Of a stretch of DNA of 64,000 nt, positions 1 to 11,262 are shown piece by piece. The stretch covers positions 28,082,001-28,146,000 of the forward strand of contig NC_079875.1 of assembly GCF_029227915.1 (NCBI RefSeq), given 5' to 3'. The notes beneath the pieces are model-generated. The model did no database searches. It saw nothing but the letters and a program-made list of their open reading frames with translations, and was not told the origin of the DNA. This DNA comes from Hydractinia symbiolongicarpus (Eukaryota; Cnidaria; Hydrozoa; Anthoathecata; Hydractiniidae). Numbering within the stretch: position 1 is the stretch's first letter; each line of letters opens with the position of its first letter. The position numbers were made by a program, and so were the translations under genes.

Positions 1-3000
1 TGGCTTTTTAAAATGGCAGACAATATAGAAACTGAGATGTTGTTGACTCTAAGGTACAATTATCTTGTATCAATAGGAAAAATCGCAAATATATCAGACA
101 TTTGTCTCTTTTAAATGCCTCGTTTATCAATTTTACGACTAAAATATATGGAACCTGAGACGAGGTTGTCGACCCTAAATGACAATTATCTTGTATCAAC
201 ACGAAGAATCGCAAATATATGAGCCATTTGTCTCTTTTAAATGCCTTGTTTATCAATTTTAAGGCTAAATATATAGAACCTGAGACGAGGTTGTTGACTC
301 TAAATGACAATTATCTTGTATCAATACGAAAAATCGCAAATACATGTCACTTTGAAATGCCTCCTTAAGCAATTTTACAACTAAAATATATAGAACCTGA
401 GACGAGGTTGTCGACCCTAAATGACAATTATCTTGCATTAACACGAAAACTCGCAAATATATGAGACATTTGTTTCTTTTAAATGCCTCGTTTATCAATT
501 TTACGACTAAAATATATAGAAACTGAGACGAGCTTGTCGTCCCTAAGATACAATTATCTTGTATCAATACGAAGAATCGCAAATACATGACACTTTGAAA
601 TGCCTCGTTTAGCAATTTTACGACTAAAATATATAGAACCTGAGTCGAGGTTGTCGACCCTAATTGACAATTATCTTGTATCAACACGAAGAATCGGAAA
701 TATTTGAGACATTGGTCTCTTTTAAATGCCTTGTTTATCAATTTTAAGGCTAAAATATATAGAACCTGAGACGAGGTTGTTGACCCTAAATGACAATTAT
801 CTTGTATCAATACGAAAAATCGCAAATACATGTCACTTTGAAATGCCTCGTTAAGCAATTTTACGACTAAAATATATAGAACCTGAGACGAGGTTGTCGA
901 CCCTAAGTGACAATTATTCTGTATCAATACGAAAAATCGCAAATACATGGCACTGGTGACTTTGAAATGCCTCGTTTATTAATTTTACGGCTAAAATACA
1001 TAGAACCTGAGACGAGGTTGTCGACCCTAAATGACAATTATCTTGTATCAATACGAAAAATAGCAAATACATGCCATCGTCACTTTCAAATGCCTCGTTT
1101 ATCAATTTTACAACTAAAATATATAGAAACTGAGACGAGGTTGTCGACCCTAAATGACAATTATCTTGTATCAACACGAAGAATCGGAAATATATGAGAC
1201 ATTGGTCTCTTTTAAATGCCTTGTTTATCAATTTTAAGGCTAAAATATATAGAACCTGAGACGAGGTTGTTGACCCTAAATGACAATTATCTTGTATCAA
1301 TACGAAAAATCGCAAATACATGTCACTTTGAAATGCCTCGTTTATCAATTTTACAACTAAAATATATAAAACCTGAGACAAGGTTGTCGACCCTAAATGA
1401 CAATTATCTCGTATCAACACGAAGATTCGCAAATATATGAGACATTTGTTTCATTTAAATGCCTCGTTTATCAATTTTACGACTAAAATATATAGAACCT
1501 GAGACGAGGTTGTCGACCCTAAGTGACAATTATTCTGTATCAATACGAAAAATCGCAAATACATGGCACTGGTCACTGTGAAATGCCTCGTTTATCAATT
1601 TTACGGCTAAAATGCATAGAAACTGGGACGAGGTTGTCGACCCTAAATGACAATTATCTTGTATCAATACGAAAAATAGCAAATACATGAGCCATTTGTC
1701 TCTTTTAAATGCCTTGTTTATCAATTTTAAGGGTAAAATATATAGAACCTGAGACGAGGTTGTTGACTCTTACTGACAATTATCTTGTATCAATACGAAA
1801 AATCGCAAATATATCAGACATTTGTCTCTTTTAAATACCTCATTTATCAATTTTACGACTAAAATATATGGAACCTGAGACGAGATTATCGTCCCTAAAT
1901 GACAATTATCTTGTATCAACACGAAGAATCGCAAATACATGAGACATTTGTCTCTTTGAAATGCCTCGTTTATCAATTTTACAACTAAAATATATAGAAC
2001 CTGAGACGAGGTTGTCGACCCTAAGTGACAATTATTCTGTATCAATACGAAAAATTGCAAATACATGGCACTGGTCACTTTGAAATGCCTCGTTTATCAA
2101 TTTTACGGCTAAAATACATAGAAACTGGGACGAGGTTGTCGACCCTAAATGACAATTATCTTGTATTAATACGAAAAATAGCAAATACATGCCATCGTCA
2201 CTTTGAAATGCCTCGTTTATCAATTTTACAACTAAAATATATAGAAACTGAGACGTTGTTGACCCTAAGGTGCAATTATCTTGTATCAATACGAAAAATC
2301 GCAAATACATGACACTCGTCACCTTTAAATGCCTCGTGTAACAATTTTACAACTAAAATATATGGAACCTCACACGAGATTGTCGTCCCTAAAAGACAAT
2401 TATCTTGTATCAACACGAAAAATCGCAAATATATCAGACATTTGTCTCTTTTAAATACCTCGTTTATCAATTTTACGACTAAAATATATGGAACCTGAGA
2501 CGAGATTATCGTCCCTGAGACATTTTTCTCTTTTAAATGCCTTGTTTATCAATTTTAAGGCTAAAATCTTGTATCAATACGAAAAATCGCAAATACATGT
2601 CACTTTGAAATGCCTCGTTTAGCAATTTTGCGACTAAAATATATAGAAACTGAGACGAGGTTGTCGACCCTAAGTGACAATTATTCTGTATCAATACGAT
2701 AAATTGCAAATACATGGCACTGGTCACTTTGAAATGCCTCGTTTATCAATTTTACGGCTAAAATACATAGAACCTGAGACGAGGTTGTTGACCCTAATTT
2801 AGTTGTATCAATACGAAAAATCGCAAATACATGTCACTTTGAAATGGCTCGTTTAGCAATTTTGCGACTAAAATATATAGAAACTGAGACGAGGTTGTCG
2901 ACCCTAAATGACAATTATCTTGTATCAACACGAAGAATCGCAAATACATGAGACATTTGTTTATTTTAAATGCCTCGTTTATCAATTTTACGGCTAAAAT

Positions 3001-6000
3001 ATAGAGAAACTGAGACGAGCTTGTCGTCCCTAAGGTACAATTATCTTGTATCAATACGAAGAATCGCAAATACATGACACTCGTCACTTTTAAATGCCTC
3101 GTTTATCAATTTTACGGCTAAAATACATAGAACCTGAGACGAGGTTGTTGACCCTAATTTAGTTGTATCAATAAGAAAAATCGCAAATACATGTCACTTT
3201 GAAATGGCTCGTTTAGCAATTTTGCGACTAAAATATATAGAAACTGAGACGAGGTTGTCGACCCTAAATGACAATTATCTTGTATCAACACGAAGAATCG
3301 CAAATACATGAGACATTTGTTTCTTTTAAATGCCTTGTTTATCAATTTTACGGCTAAAATATAGAGAAACTGAGACGAGCTTGTCGTCCCTAAGGTACAA
3401 TTATCTTGTATCAATACGAAGAATCGCAAATACATGACACTCGTCACTTTTAAATGCCTCGTTTATCAATTTTACAACTAAAATATATAGAACCTGAGAC
3501 GTTGTTGACCCTAAGGTACAATTATCTTGTATCAATACGAAAACTCGCAAATACATGACACTCGTCACTTTGAATTGCCTCGTTTATCAATTTACAACTA
3601 AATTATATGGAACATGAGACGAGATTGTCGACCCTAATTGACAATTATCTTGTATCAACACGAAGAATCGGAAATATATGTGACATTTGTTTCTTTTAAC
3701 TGCCTCGTTTATCAATTTTACGACTAAAATATACAGAACCTGAGACGAGGTTGTCGACCCTAAATGACAATTATCTTGTATCAATACGAAAAATCGCAAA
3801 TACATGACACTCGTCACTTTTAAATGCCTCGTTTATCAATTTTACGGCTAAAATATAGAGAAACTGAGACGAGCTTGTCGTCCCTAAGGTACAATTATCT
3901 TGTATCAATACGAAGAATCGCAAATACATGACACTCGTCACTTTTAAATGCCTCGTTTATCAATTTTACAACTAAAATATATAGAAACTGAGACGTTGTT
4001 GACCCTAAGGTACAATTATCTTGTATCAATACGAGAACTCGCAAATACATGACACTCGTCACTTTGAATTGCCTCGTTTATCAATTTACAACTAAATTAT
4101 ATGGAACATGAGACGAGATTGTCGACCCTAATTGACAATTATCTTGTATCAACACGAAGAATCGGAAATATATGTGACATTTGTTTCTTTTAAATGCCTC
4201 GTTTATCAATTTTACGACTAAAATATACGGAACCTGAGACGAGGTTGTCGACCCTAAATGACAATTATCTTGTATCAATACGAAAAATCGCAAATACATG
4301 TCACTTTGAAATGCCTCGTTTATCAATTTTACAACTAAAATATATAGAACCTGAGACGAGGTTGTGGACCTTAAATGACAATTATCTTGTATCAATACGA
4401 AAAATCGCAAATACATGAGACTCGTCACTTTGAATTGCCTCGTTTATCAATTTACAACTAAATTATATGGAACATGAGACGAGATTGTCGACCCTAATTG
4501 ACAATTATCTTGTATCAACACGAAGAATCGGAAATATATGTGACATTTGTTTCTTTTAAATGCCTCGTTTATCAATTTTACGACTAAAATATACGGAACC
4601 TGAGACGAGGTTGTCGACCCTAAATGACAATTATCTTGTATCAACACGAAGATTCGCAAATATATGAGGCATTTGTTTCTTTTAAATGCCTGGTTTATCA
4701 ATTTTACGACTAAAATATATAGAACCTGAGACGAGGTTGTAGACCCTAAGTGACAATTATCTTGTATTAACACGAAGAATCGGAAATATATGAGACATTA
4801 GTCTCTTTTAAATGCCTTGTTTATCAATTTTAAGGCTAAAATATATAGAACCTGAGACGAGGTTGTGGACCTTAAATGACAATTATCTTGTATCAATACG
4901 AAAAATCGCAAATACATGAGACTCGTCACTTTGTATTGCCTCGTTTATCAATTTACAACTAAATTATATGGAACATGAGACGAGATTGTCGACCCTAATT
5001 GACAATTATCTTGTATCAACACGAAGAATCGGAAATATATGTGACATTTGTTTCTTTTAAATGCCTCGTTTATCAATTTTACGACTAAAATATACAGAAC
5101 CTGAGACGAGGTTGTCGACCCTAAATGACAATTATCTTGTATCAATACGAAAAATCGCAAATACATGTCACTTTTAAATGCCTCGTTTATCAATTTTACA
5201 ACTAAAATATATAGAACCTGAGACGAGGTTGTCGACCCTAAATGACAATTATCTTGTATCAACACGAAGATTCGCAAATATATGAGGCATTTGTTTTTTT
5301 TAAATGCCTCGTTTATCAATTTTACGACTAAAATATATAGAACCTGAGACGTGGTTGTCGACCCTAAATGACAATTATCTTGTATCAATACGAAAAATAG
5401 CAAATACATGCCATCGTCACTTTGAAATGCCTCGTTTATCAATTTTACAACGAAAATATATAGAAACTGAGACGTTGTTGACCCTAAGGTACAATTATCT
5501 TGTATCAATACGAAAACTCGCAAATACATGACACTCGTCACTTTGAATTGCCTCGTTTATCAACTTACAACTTATCTTGTATCAACACGAAGATTCGCAA
5601 ATATATGAGGCATTTGTTTTTTTTAAATGCCTCGTTTATCAATTTTACGACTAAAATATATAGAACCTGAGACGAGGTTGTCGACCCTAAATGACAATTA
5701 TCTTGTATCAATACGAAAAATCGCAAATACATGACACTCGTCAATTTTAAATGCCTCGTTTATCAATTTTACGGCTAAAATATAGAGAAACTGAGACGAG
5801 CTTGTCGTCCCTAAGGTACAATTATCTTGTATCAATACGAAGAATCGCAAATATATGTGACATTTGTTTCTTTTAAATGCCTCGTTTATCAATTTTACGA
5901 CTAAAATATACAGAACCTGAGACGAGGTTGTCGACCCTAAATGACAATTATCTTGTATCAATACGAAAAATCGCAAATACATGTCACTTTTAAATGCCTC

Positions 6001-8154
6001 GTTTATCAATTTTACAACTAAAATATATAGAACCTGAGACGAGGTTGTCGACCCTAAATGACAATTATCTTGTATCAACACGAAGAATCGGAAATATATG
6101 TGACATTTGTTTCTTTTAAATGCCTCGTTTATCAATTTTACGACTAAAATATACAGAACCTGAGACGAGGTTGTCGACCCTAAATGACAATTATCTTGTA
6201 TCAATACGAAAAATCGCAAATACATGTCACTTTTAAATGCCTCGTTTATCAATTTTACAACTAAAATATATAGAACCTGAGACGAGGTTGTCGACCCTAA
6301 ATGACAATTATCTTGTATCAACACGAAGATTCGCAAATATATGAGGCATTTGTTTTTTTTAAATGCCTCGTTTATCAATTTTACGACTAAAATATATAGA
6401 ACCTGAGACGTGGTTGTCGACCCTAAATGACAATTATCTTGTATCAATACGAAAAATAGCAAATACATGCCATCGTCACTTTGAAATGCCTCGTTTATCA
6501 ATTTTACAACGAAAATATATAGAAACTGAGACGTTGTTGACCCTAAGGTACAATTATCTTGTATCAATACGAAAACTCGCAAATACATGACACTCGTCAC
6601 TTTGAATTGCCTCGTTTATCAACTTACAACTTATCTTGTATCAACACGAAGATTCGCAAATATATGAGGCATTTGTTTTTTTTAAATGCCTCGTTTATCA
6701 ATTTTACGACTAAAATATATAGAACCTGAGACGAGGTTGTCGACCCTAAATGACAATTATCTTGTATCAATACGAAAAATCGCAAATACATGACACTCGT
6801 CACTTTTAAATGCCTCGTTTATCAATTTTACGGCTAAAATATAGAGAAACTGAGACGAGCTTGTCGTCCCTAAGGTACAATTATCTTGTATCAATACGAA
6901 GAATCGCAAATATATGTGACATTTGTTTCTTTTAAATGCCTCGTTTATCAATTTTACGACTAAAATATACAGAACCTGAGACGAGGTTGTCGACCCTAAA
7001 TGACAATTATCTTGTATCAATACGAAAAATCGCAAATACATGTCACTTTTAAATGCCTCGTTTATCAATTTTACAACTAAAATATATAGAACCTGAGACG
7101 AGGTTGTCGACCCTAAATGACAATTATCTTGTATCAACACGAAGATTCGCAAATATATGAGGCATTTGTTTTTTTTAAATGCCTCGTTTATCAATTTTAC
7201 GACTAAAATATATAGAACCTGAGACGTGGTTGTCGACCCTAAATGACAATTATCTTGTATCAATACGAAAAATAGCAAATACATGCCATCGTCACTTTGA
7301 AATGCCTCGTTTATCAATTTTACAACTAAAATATATAGAAACTGAGACGTTGTTGACCCTAAGGTACAATTATCTTGTATCAATACGAAAACTCGCAAAT
7401 ACATGTCACTTTGAATTGCCTCGTTTATCAATTTTACAACTGAAATATATAGAACCTGAGACGAGGTTGTCGACCCTAATTGACAATTATCTTGTATCAA
7501 CACGAAGAATCGGAAATATATGTGACATTTGTTTCTTTTAAATGCCTCCTTTATCAATTTTACGACTAAAATATACAGAACCTGAGACGAGGTTGTCGAC
7601 CCTAAATGACAATTATCTTGTATCAATACGAAGAATCGCCAATACATGACACTCGTCAATTTTAAATGCCTCGTTTATCAATTTTACAACTAAAATATAT
7701 AGAAACTGAGACGTTGTTGACCCTAAGGTACAATTATCTTGTATCAATACGAAAACTCGCAAATACATGACACTCGTCACTTTGAATTGCCTCGTTTATC
7801 AATTTACAACTAAATTATATGGAACCTGAGACGAGATTATCGTCCCTAAATGACAATTATCTTGTATCAACACGAAGAATCGTAAATACATGAGACATTT
7901 GTCTCTTTTAAATGCCTTGATTATCAATTTTAAGGCTAAAATATATAGAACCTGAGACGAGGTTGTTGACTCTAAATGACAATTATCTTGTGTCAATACG
8001 AAAAATCGCAAATACATGTCAATTTGAAATGCCTCGTTTATCAATTTTACGGCTAAAATACATAGAAACTGGGACAAGGTTGTCGACCCTAAATGACAAT
8101 TATCTTGTATCAATACGAAAAATAGCAAATACATACCATCGTTACTTTGAAAGG
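1..8154 (+). repeat. Satellite array, left block
   Basis: This block is tandem satellite DNA in one orientation from the window edge to the junction at about 8154. Conserved blocks recur in every unit: tgacaattatcttgtatcaa, then atgcctcgtttatcaatttt, then ctgagacgaggttgtcgacc. Two length classes dominate. One of about 126 bp carries gagacatttgtctc in its variable segment, and one of about 117 bp has only a short gtcacttt there. A 124-bp class with gacactcgtcac also occurs. Because 117 and 126 are multiples of three, open frames of up to 300 codons run through this block on the minus strand (5698-6600 and 6757-7659). I read these as a consequence of the periodicity, not as genes. The array extends beyond position 1. 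Confidence 0.97.
4948..7700 (+). repeat. Higher-order repeat of about 1059 bp in the left satellite
   Basis: A set of variant monomers is repeated in the same order with a 1059-bp shift. A diagnostic marker is a truncated monomer in which tcaacttacaac runs straight into ttatcttgtatc. It occurs at about 5561-5582 and again at about 6620-6641, exactly 1059 bp apart. A third, partial copy follows with an 816-bp shift, marked by the gacgtggttgtcgac variant at about 5349, 6408 and 7224. The near identity of the first two copies points to recent unequal exchange or rolling amplification of multi-monomer blocks. Confidence 0.85.
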
Positions 8155-8164
8155 CTGGAGGCTC

Positions 8165-9530
8165 TAAATATCAAGCCTTTGTTAAATGCTGAGTAACTTT
8201 ATGTAGCTGATTCTATTATAAATGCCAATATTTTCTTCCTAGATGGGCCAGGTGGCACAGGCAAAACTTTTACATATAATTGCATTAGCTATTAAGAAAG
8301 TTATTGCGAGCAATCTGTGTGTTGGTACTTGTGCCTGGACAAGTATTGCTGCTACATTTTTGCAGAATGGTAAGACTGTCCACTCTTTTTTCAAGTTACC
8401 AGTCCGTGTTTTAGACGGCTGTACATGTAATATCAAACCCAATAGTGACCACGCAGCATTTTTAAGAAAACAGGACATCCTTATATTTGATGAAGCAAGC
8501 ATACCTGAATATGCTTTGGAAGCTATTGAGAATATATTTAGGGATATATGTAATAGTAAAATTCTCTTTGCAGATAAAGTTATTCTTTTGGGAGGAGATT
8601 TTCGTCAGGTACTCCTGGACCTGCACAGATTGTAGAAGTTTGTTTAAAAAGCTCGGAACTCTGGCCCTTAACTCGAATTTTCCACTTCCACACGCACATG
8701 AGCGCTGGAGAAGGACAGCAAGTCTTTGCTGAATTTCTTTTAAACCTTGGTAGTGGTCGGGTGCCACAAAAACCAGATGATCCAAATCAAGGTTGTATTG
8801 AAATTCCCTGTGAATGTGTTCTGCAACCTAATGAAAATATTGTAACTTCTATTTTTAGTAAATTTGATTATGTGGAATTTTCACTGTGTCATTTTAACTC
8901 CAGCTAACGAAGAAGCGCCGGAAATGAATGAACAGATCTTAAATCAGATTCCTGGCGATAACCATACATATTTCAGTATCGACTCTGTTGTTTCGGACGA
9001 TCAGGAAGAAATTGATTTATATCCAATTGAGTTTATTAATTCCTTAACTCAAGTGGTAATTAAATGTAAAAGTTGGATGTGTTGTAATGTTGTTGAGGAA
9101 TCTGTCCCTTAAAGACGGTCTTTGTAATGGTACAAGATTAATGGGTCGTAATCTGTGTGCAAATTTTATCGATTGTAAAATTCTTACTGGTATTCGTAGA
9201 GGTAATCGTGTGTTAATTCCGAGAGTATCCCTCTGTCCAAATGATACAAATCTACCCTTTCAAATTAAATGCACCCATTTTCCTTTAAGATTGTCTTATC
9301 CAGTGACCAAAAATAAGAGTCAAGGCCAAACCTTTGAGAAAGTTGGTATATTTTTACGTAGATCTTGCTGTAGTCATGGCTAACTTTACGTTGCATTTTC
9401 ACATGCTCGTTCATTCCAAGCAGTTAAGGGACATGTTGTTGATACTTTTAAGCAAGGTTATTTAGGAGATAGGTGTTTTACAAAAAATATTGTTTATCCA
9501 CAAGTATTATTATTTCTTATGCTTTGCTTT
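8165..9530 (+). pseudogene. Helitron-type Pif1-like helicase remnant
   Basis: This is the C-terminal helicase part of a Helitron-like or Pif1-family protein, an ATP-dependent 5'-3' DNA helicase that takes part in rolling-circle transposition. Visible motifs in order are Walker A GPGGTGKT (8245-8268), Walker B FDEAS (8486-8500), LLGGDFRQV (8585-8611), SSELWPLTRIF (about 8650-8685), ILTPANEEAPEMNEQIL (about 8885-8935), LLRNLSLKDGLCNGTRL (about 9090-9140), KNKSQGQTFEKVGIFL (about 9310-9356) and LYVAFSHARSF after 9382. The reading frame changes near 8270-8290, 8610, 8870 and 9060. In-frame TAA codons lie at about 8191 and 9380, both where glutamine is usual. No Rep nuclease domain is present, since the left end meets the satellite at about 8154. 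It is a dead, 5'-truncated copy. A non-Helitron Pif1 gene is less likely but not excluded. Confidence 0.85.
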
Positions 9531-10171
9531 TATGCAACACTAAGTTTTCAAGTATTGGTTAGTGTTATGTTGCCTGTAAAATTAACCCTGCAATCACATA
9601 ATTGTAATAAGCAACTTACAATTTTGATTTGATGCTTATCGAAGTTGTGTATTGCCTAAATTAAATTGTATATCCAAAGAACCTCTATCTCCTACACTGT
9701 AAAATATTGTTGTCCACTGCCTGTGAGAGTTTGCGTCATATTTTATTGTGCAAATGTATGTTTTTCTTCTCTCATAGGTGGGGTGCGAAATCCAATGGGC
9801 TTTTACCTTCTGGCGGTGCACCCTGTTACGTCAATTTTATCTGGATTTATAAACAAACAAATTTTTCGAAGTCATAATTACATAAACAGAATTTTAATTT
9901 CAGAAATTTACAAAATTGACTTGCAAACACAAAATAAAATTGTAGCCCTTTTTACACTAAATGCTCTTTGTTGAAGTCCAGTTAAAAATTCACAAACTGA
10001 AAGCCAGGGTTGCCTAATGGGCATTCTTTCTGCAGAAATTTTATATGGTCTGCTATTATTAAGAAAATCACTATTTGTGTAGCTGTACATGTATATCCAG
10101 TTGCACAAATTCTATCTCCCTTAATATTCATGCAACTTCATTTAAATAATTTATTTTTAGACTACCTAAAA
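9531..10171. other. Stretch with no recognisable gene
   Basis: This is AT-rich sequence between the helicase remnant and the candidate spliced gene. I see no conserved coding frame, RNA gene or Helitron 3' end (a short GC hairpin followed by CTRR). A possible splice acceptor, ttatttttag, ends at 10160, just upstream of the ATG at 10172. Confidence 0.6.
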
Positions 10172-10675
10172 ATGTCAAGATTCGACAGATTTCAAAATTA
10201 TGGAACCCCAGCACCTCCACCAACGGCTACAATGCCTTTAAATTTATTACCAGTTGCAGCAACAACGACAACTGCTGCCACAGCTGCAACAACAACAACA
10301 GCCGCAGCAGCAGCAGCAACAACAACTACAGCTCAATCAAAGCAAGGAGGCCGCAATGATGTAAGCTCCACCTGCATTACCAGCCCTTATAACCTCTAAT
10401 TCTCTCGCATATTTTCATCACCTTATTGCAGAAAAAGTTTTAATCTCAATATGTTATTTTCTGTATTTTAGAATCTATCCTACCGAGCATATCTGCGGTA
10501 TCGCAGGCATAATCCAGGGCCCAGGTCCAGGGCGCTATACTTGCGTCGCCTCCGGGGCAGGGACCGTGAGGGCTTCCGCTGGGGGGAGCGGCCTGGGCCC
10601 TCTACACGTGAAGAGGGGGCAAGATCGATCCTGATAGAACAGGGGCAGTGCTCTATCAAAGTGGAAGACCGTTAA
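10172..10675 (+). CDS. Candidate two-exon gene, Ala/Thr-rich then Arg-rich protein
   Basis: I do not recognise the product. Exon 1 would run from the ATG at 10172 to 10360 and ends at a good donor (GAT|GTAAGC). Exon 2 would start at 10472 after a pyrimidine-rich acceptor (ctgtattttag) and end at the TAA at 10673-10675. Both exons are open in the same phase and together give about 130 residues. The N-terminal half begins MSRFDRFQNYGTPAPPPTAT and continues into a low-complexity Ala/Thr tract encoded by ACA/GCA triplets. The C-terminal half is basic, for example YRAYLRYRRHNPGPRSRALY and LRRLRGRDREGFRWGERPG. Exon 2 is strikingly GC-rich in AT-rich surroundings. It could be a domesticated or element-encoded nucleic-acid-binding protein, or a chance open frame across a GC-rich insert. 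An acceptor at 10160 allows an upstream exon. There is no family evidence. Confidence 0.4.
10256..10338 (+). repeat. Degenerate ACA/GCA trinucleotide tract
   Basis: Runs of aca, gca and gct triplets form an impure microsatellite. It lies inside the candidate coding exon and would encode the Ala/Thr stretch. Confidence 0.85.
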
Positions 10676-10847
10676 TCGGTAACCACTGTGATACATGAAA
10701 TCTTTTAATTAAACTTGAATTAATTTACTCCCCTGTTTGTCAGTGATCGATATCACTCACTTTTTAATGTTATTTATAACTTATTATTTTAAAGTTTCAT
10801 TATATTTCCAGTTTTTTTATATAGTATGCATTGAAATTCAGCTCTTT

Positions 10848-11262
10848 GTCAGTCTTTTCTGAAAGTTTGCTTGCCTTTTCTTTATAGTTTGGCATTAAAT
10901 ACAGTTGTCTCAGTATTCAGTTTTAACCCATATCAAAATACCACTGTCATTATTTTGCAGATAACGTAATAGTGTTTGTAGTCTTTTGCATAGTTAGTAT
11001 CAGTATTTCTAATATTCATAATTTATTTAAAAAACATCAAACATCAAAAACCATTTGTCGGTCTTCGATAAAAGGTTTGCCTGCTTTTTCTTAGTTTCGC
11101 ATCAAATTCAATTGCCTCAGTCTTCAGTTTTAGCCAATATCAATATTTTGTAGATGACATGTTTGCAGTCTTTATGCCTAGTTAGTATCAATATTTCTAA
11201 TATTCATAGTTTATGTCAAAAAATATCATACGCAAAAATATTTTGTCAAAAATTAACTCAGT
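10848..11262 (+). repeat. Imperfect tandem duplication, unit about 205-210 bp
   Basis: Two adjacent diverged copies share the same order of blocks: gtcagtctt / gtcggtctt, then tttgcttgccttttctt / tttgcctgctttttctt, then cagtattcagttttaacc / cagtcttcagttttagcc, then agttagtatcagtatttcta / agttagtatcaatatttcta. No coding potential is seen. It is a local duplication of unknown origin. Confidence 0.75.

Noticed and set aside
5698-7659. Two 300-codon minus-strand open frames with a repeating 39-42 residue motif, and many shorter ones on both strands
   Set aside because: They coincide exactly with satellite monomers whose lengths (117 and 126 bp) are multiples of three. They appear on both strands and stop wherever 124-bp monomers shift the frame.
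9666-9974. 102-codon open frame and an overlapping antisense frame
   Set aside because: Neither shows a recognisable domain and they overlap on opposite strands in AT-rich DNA.
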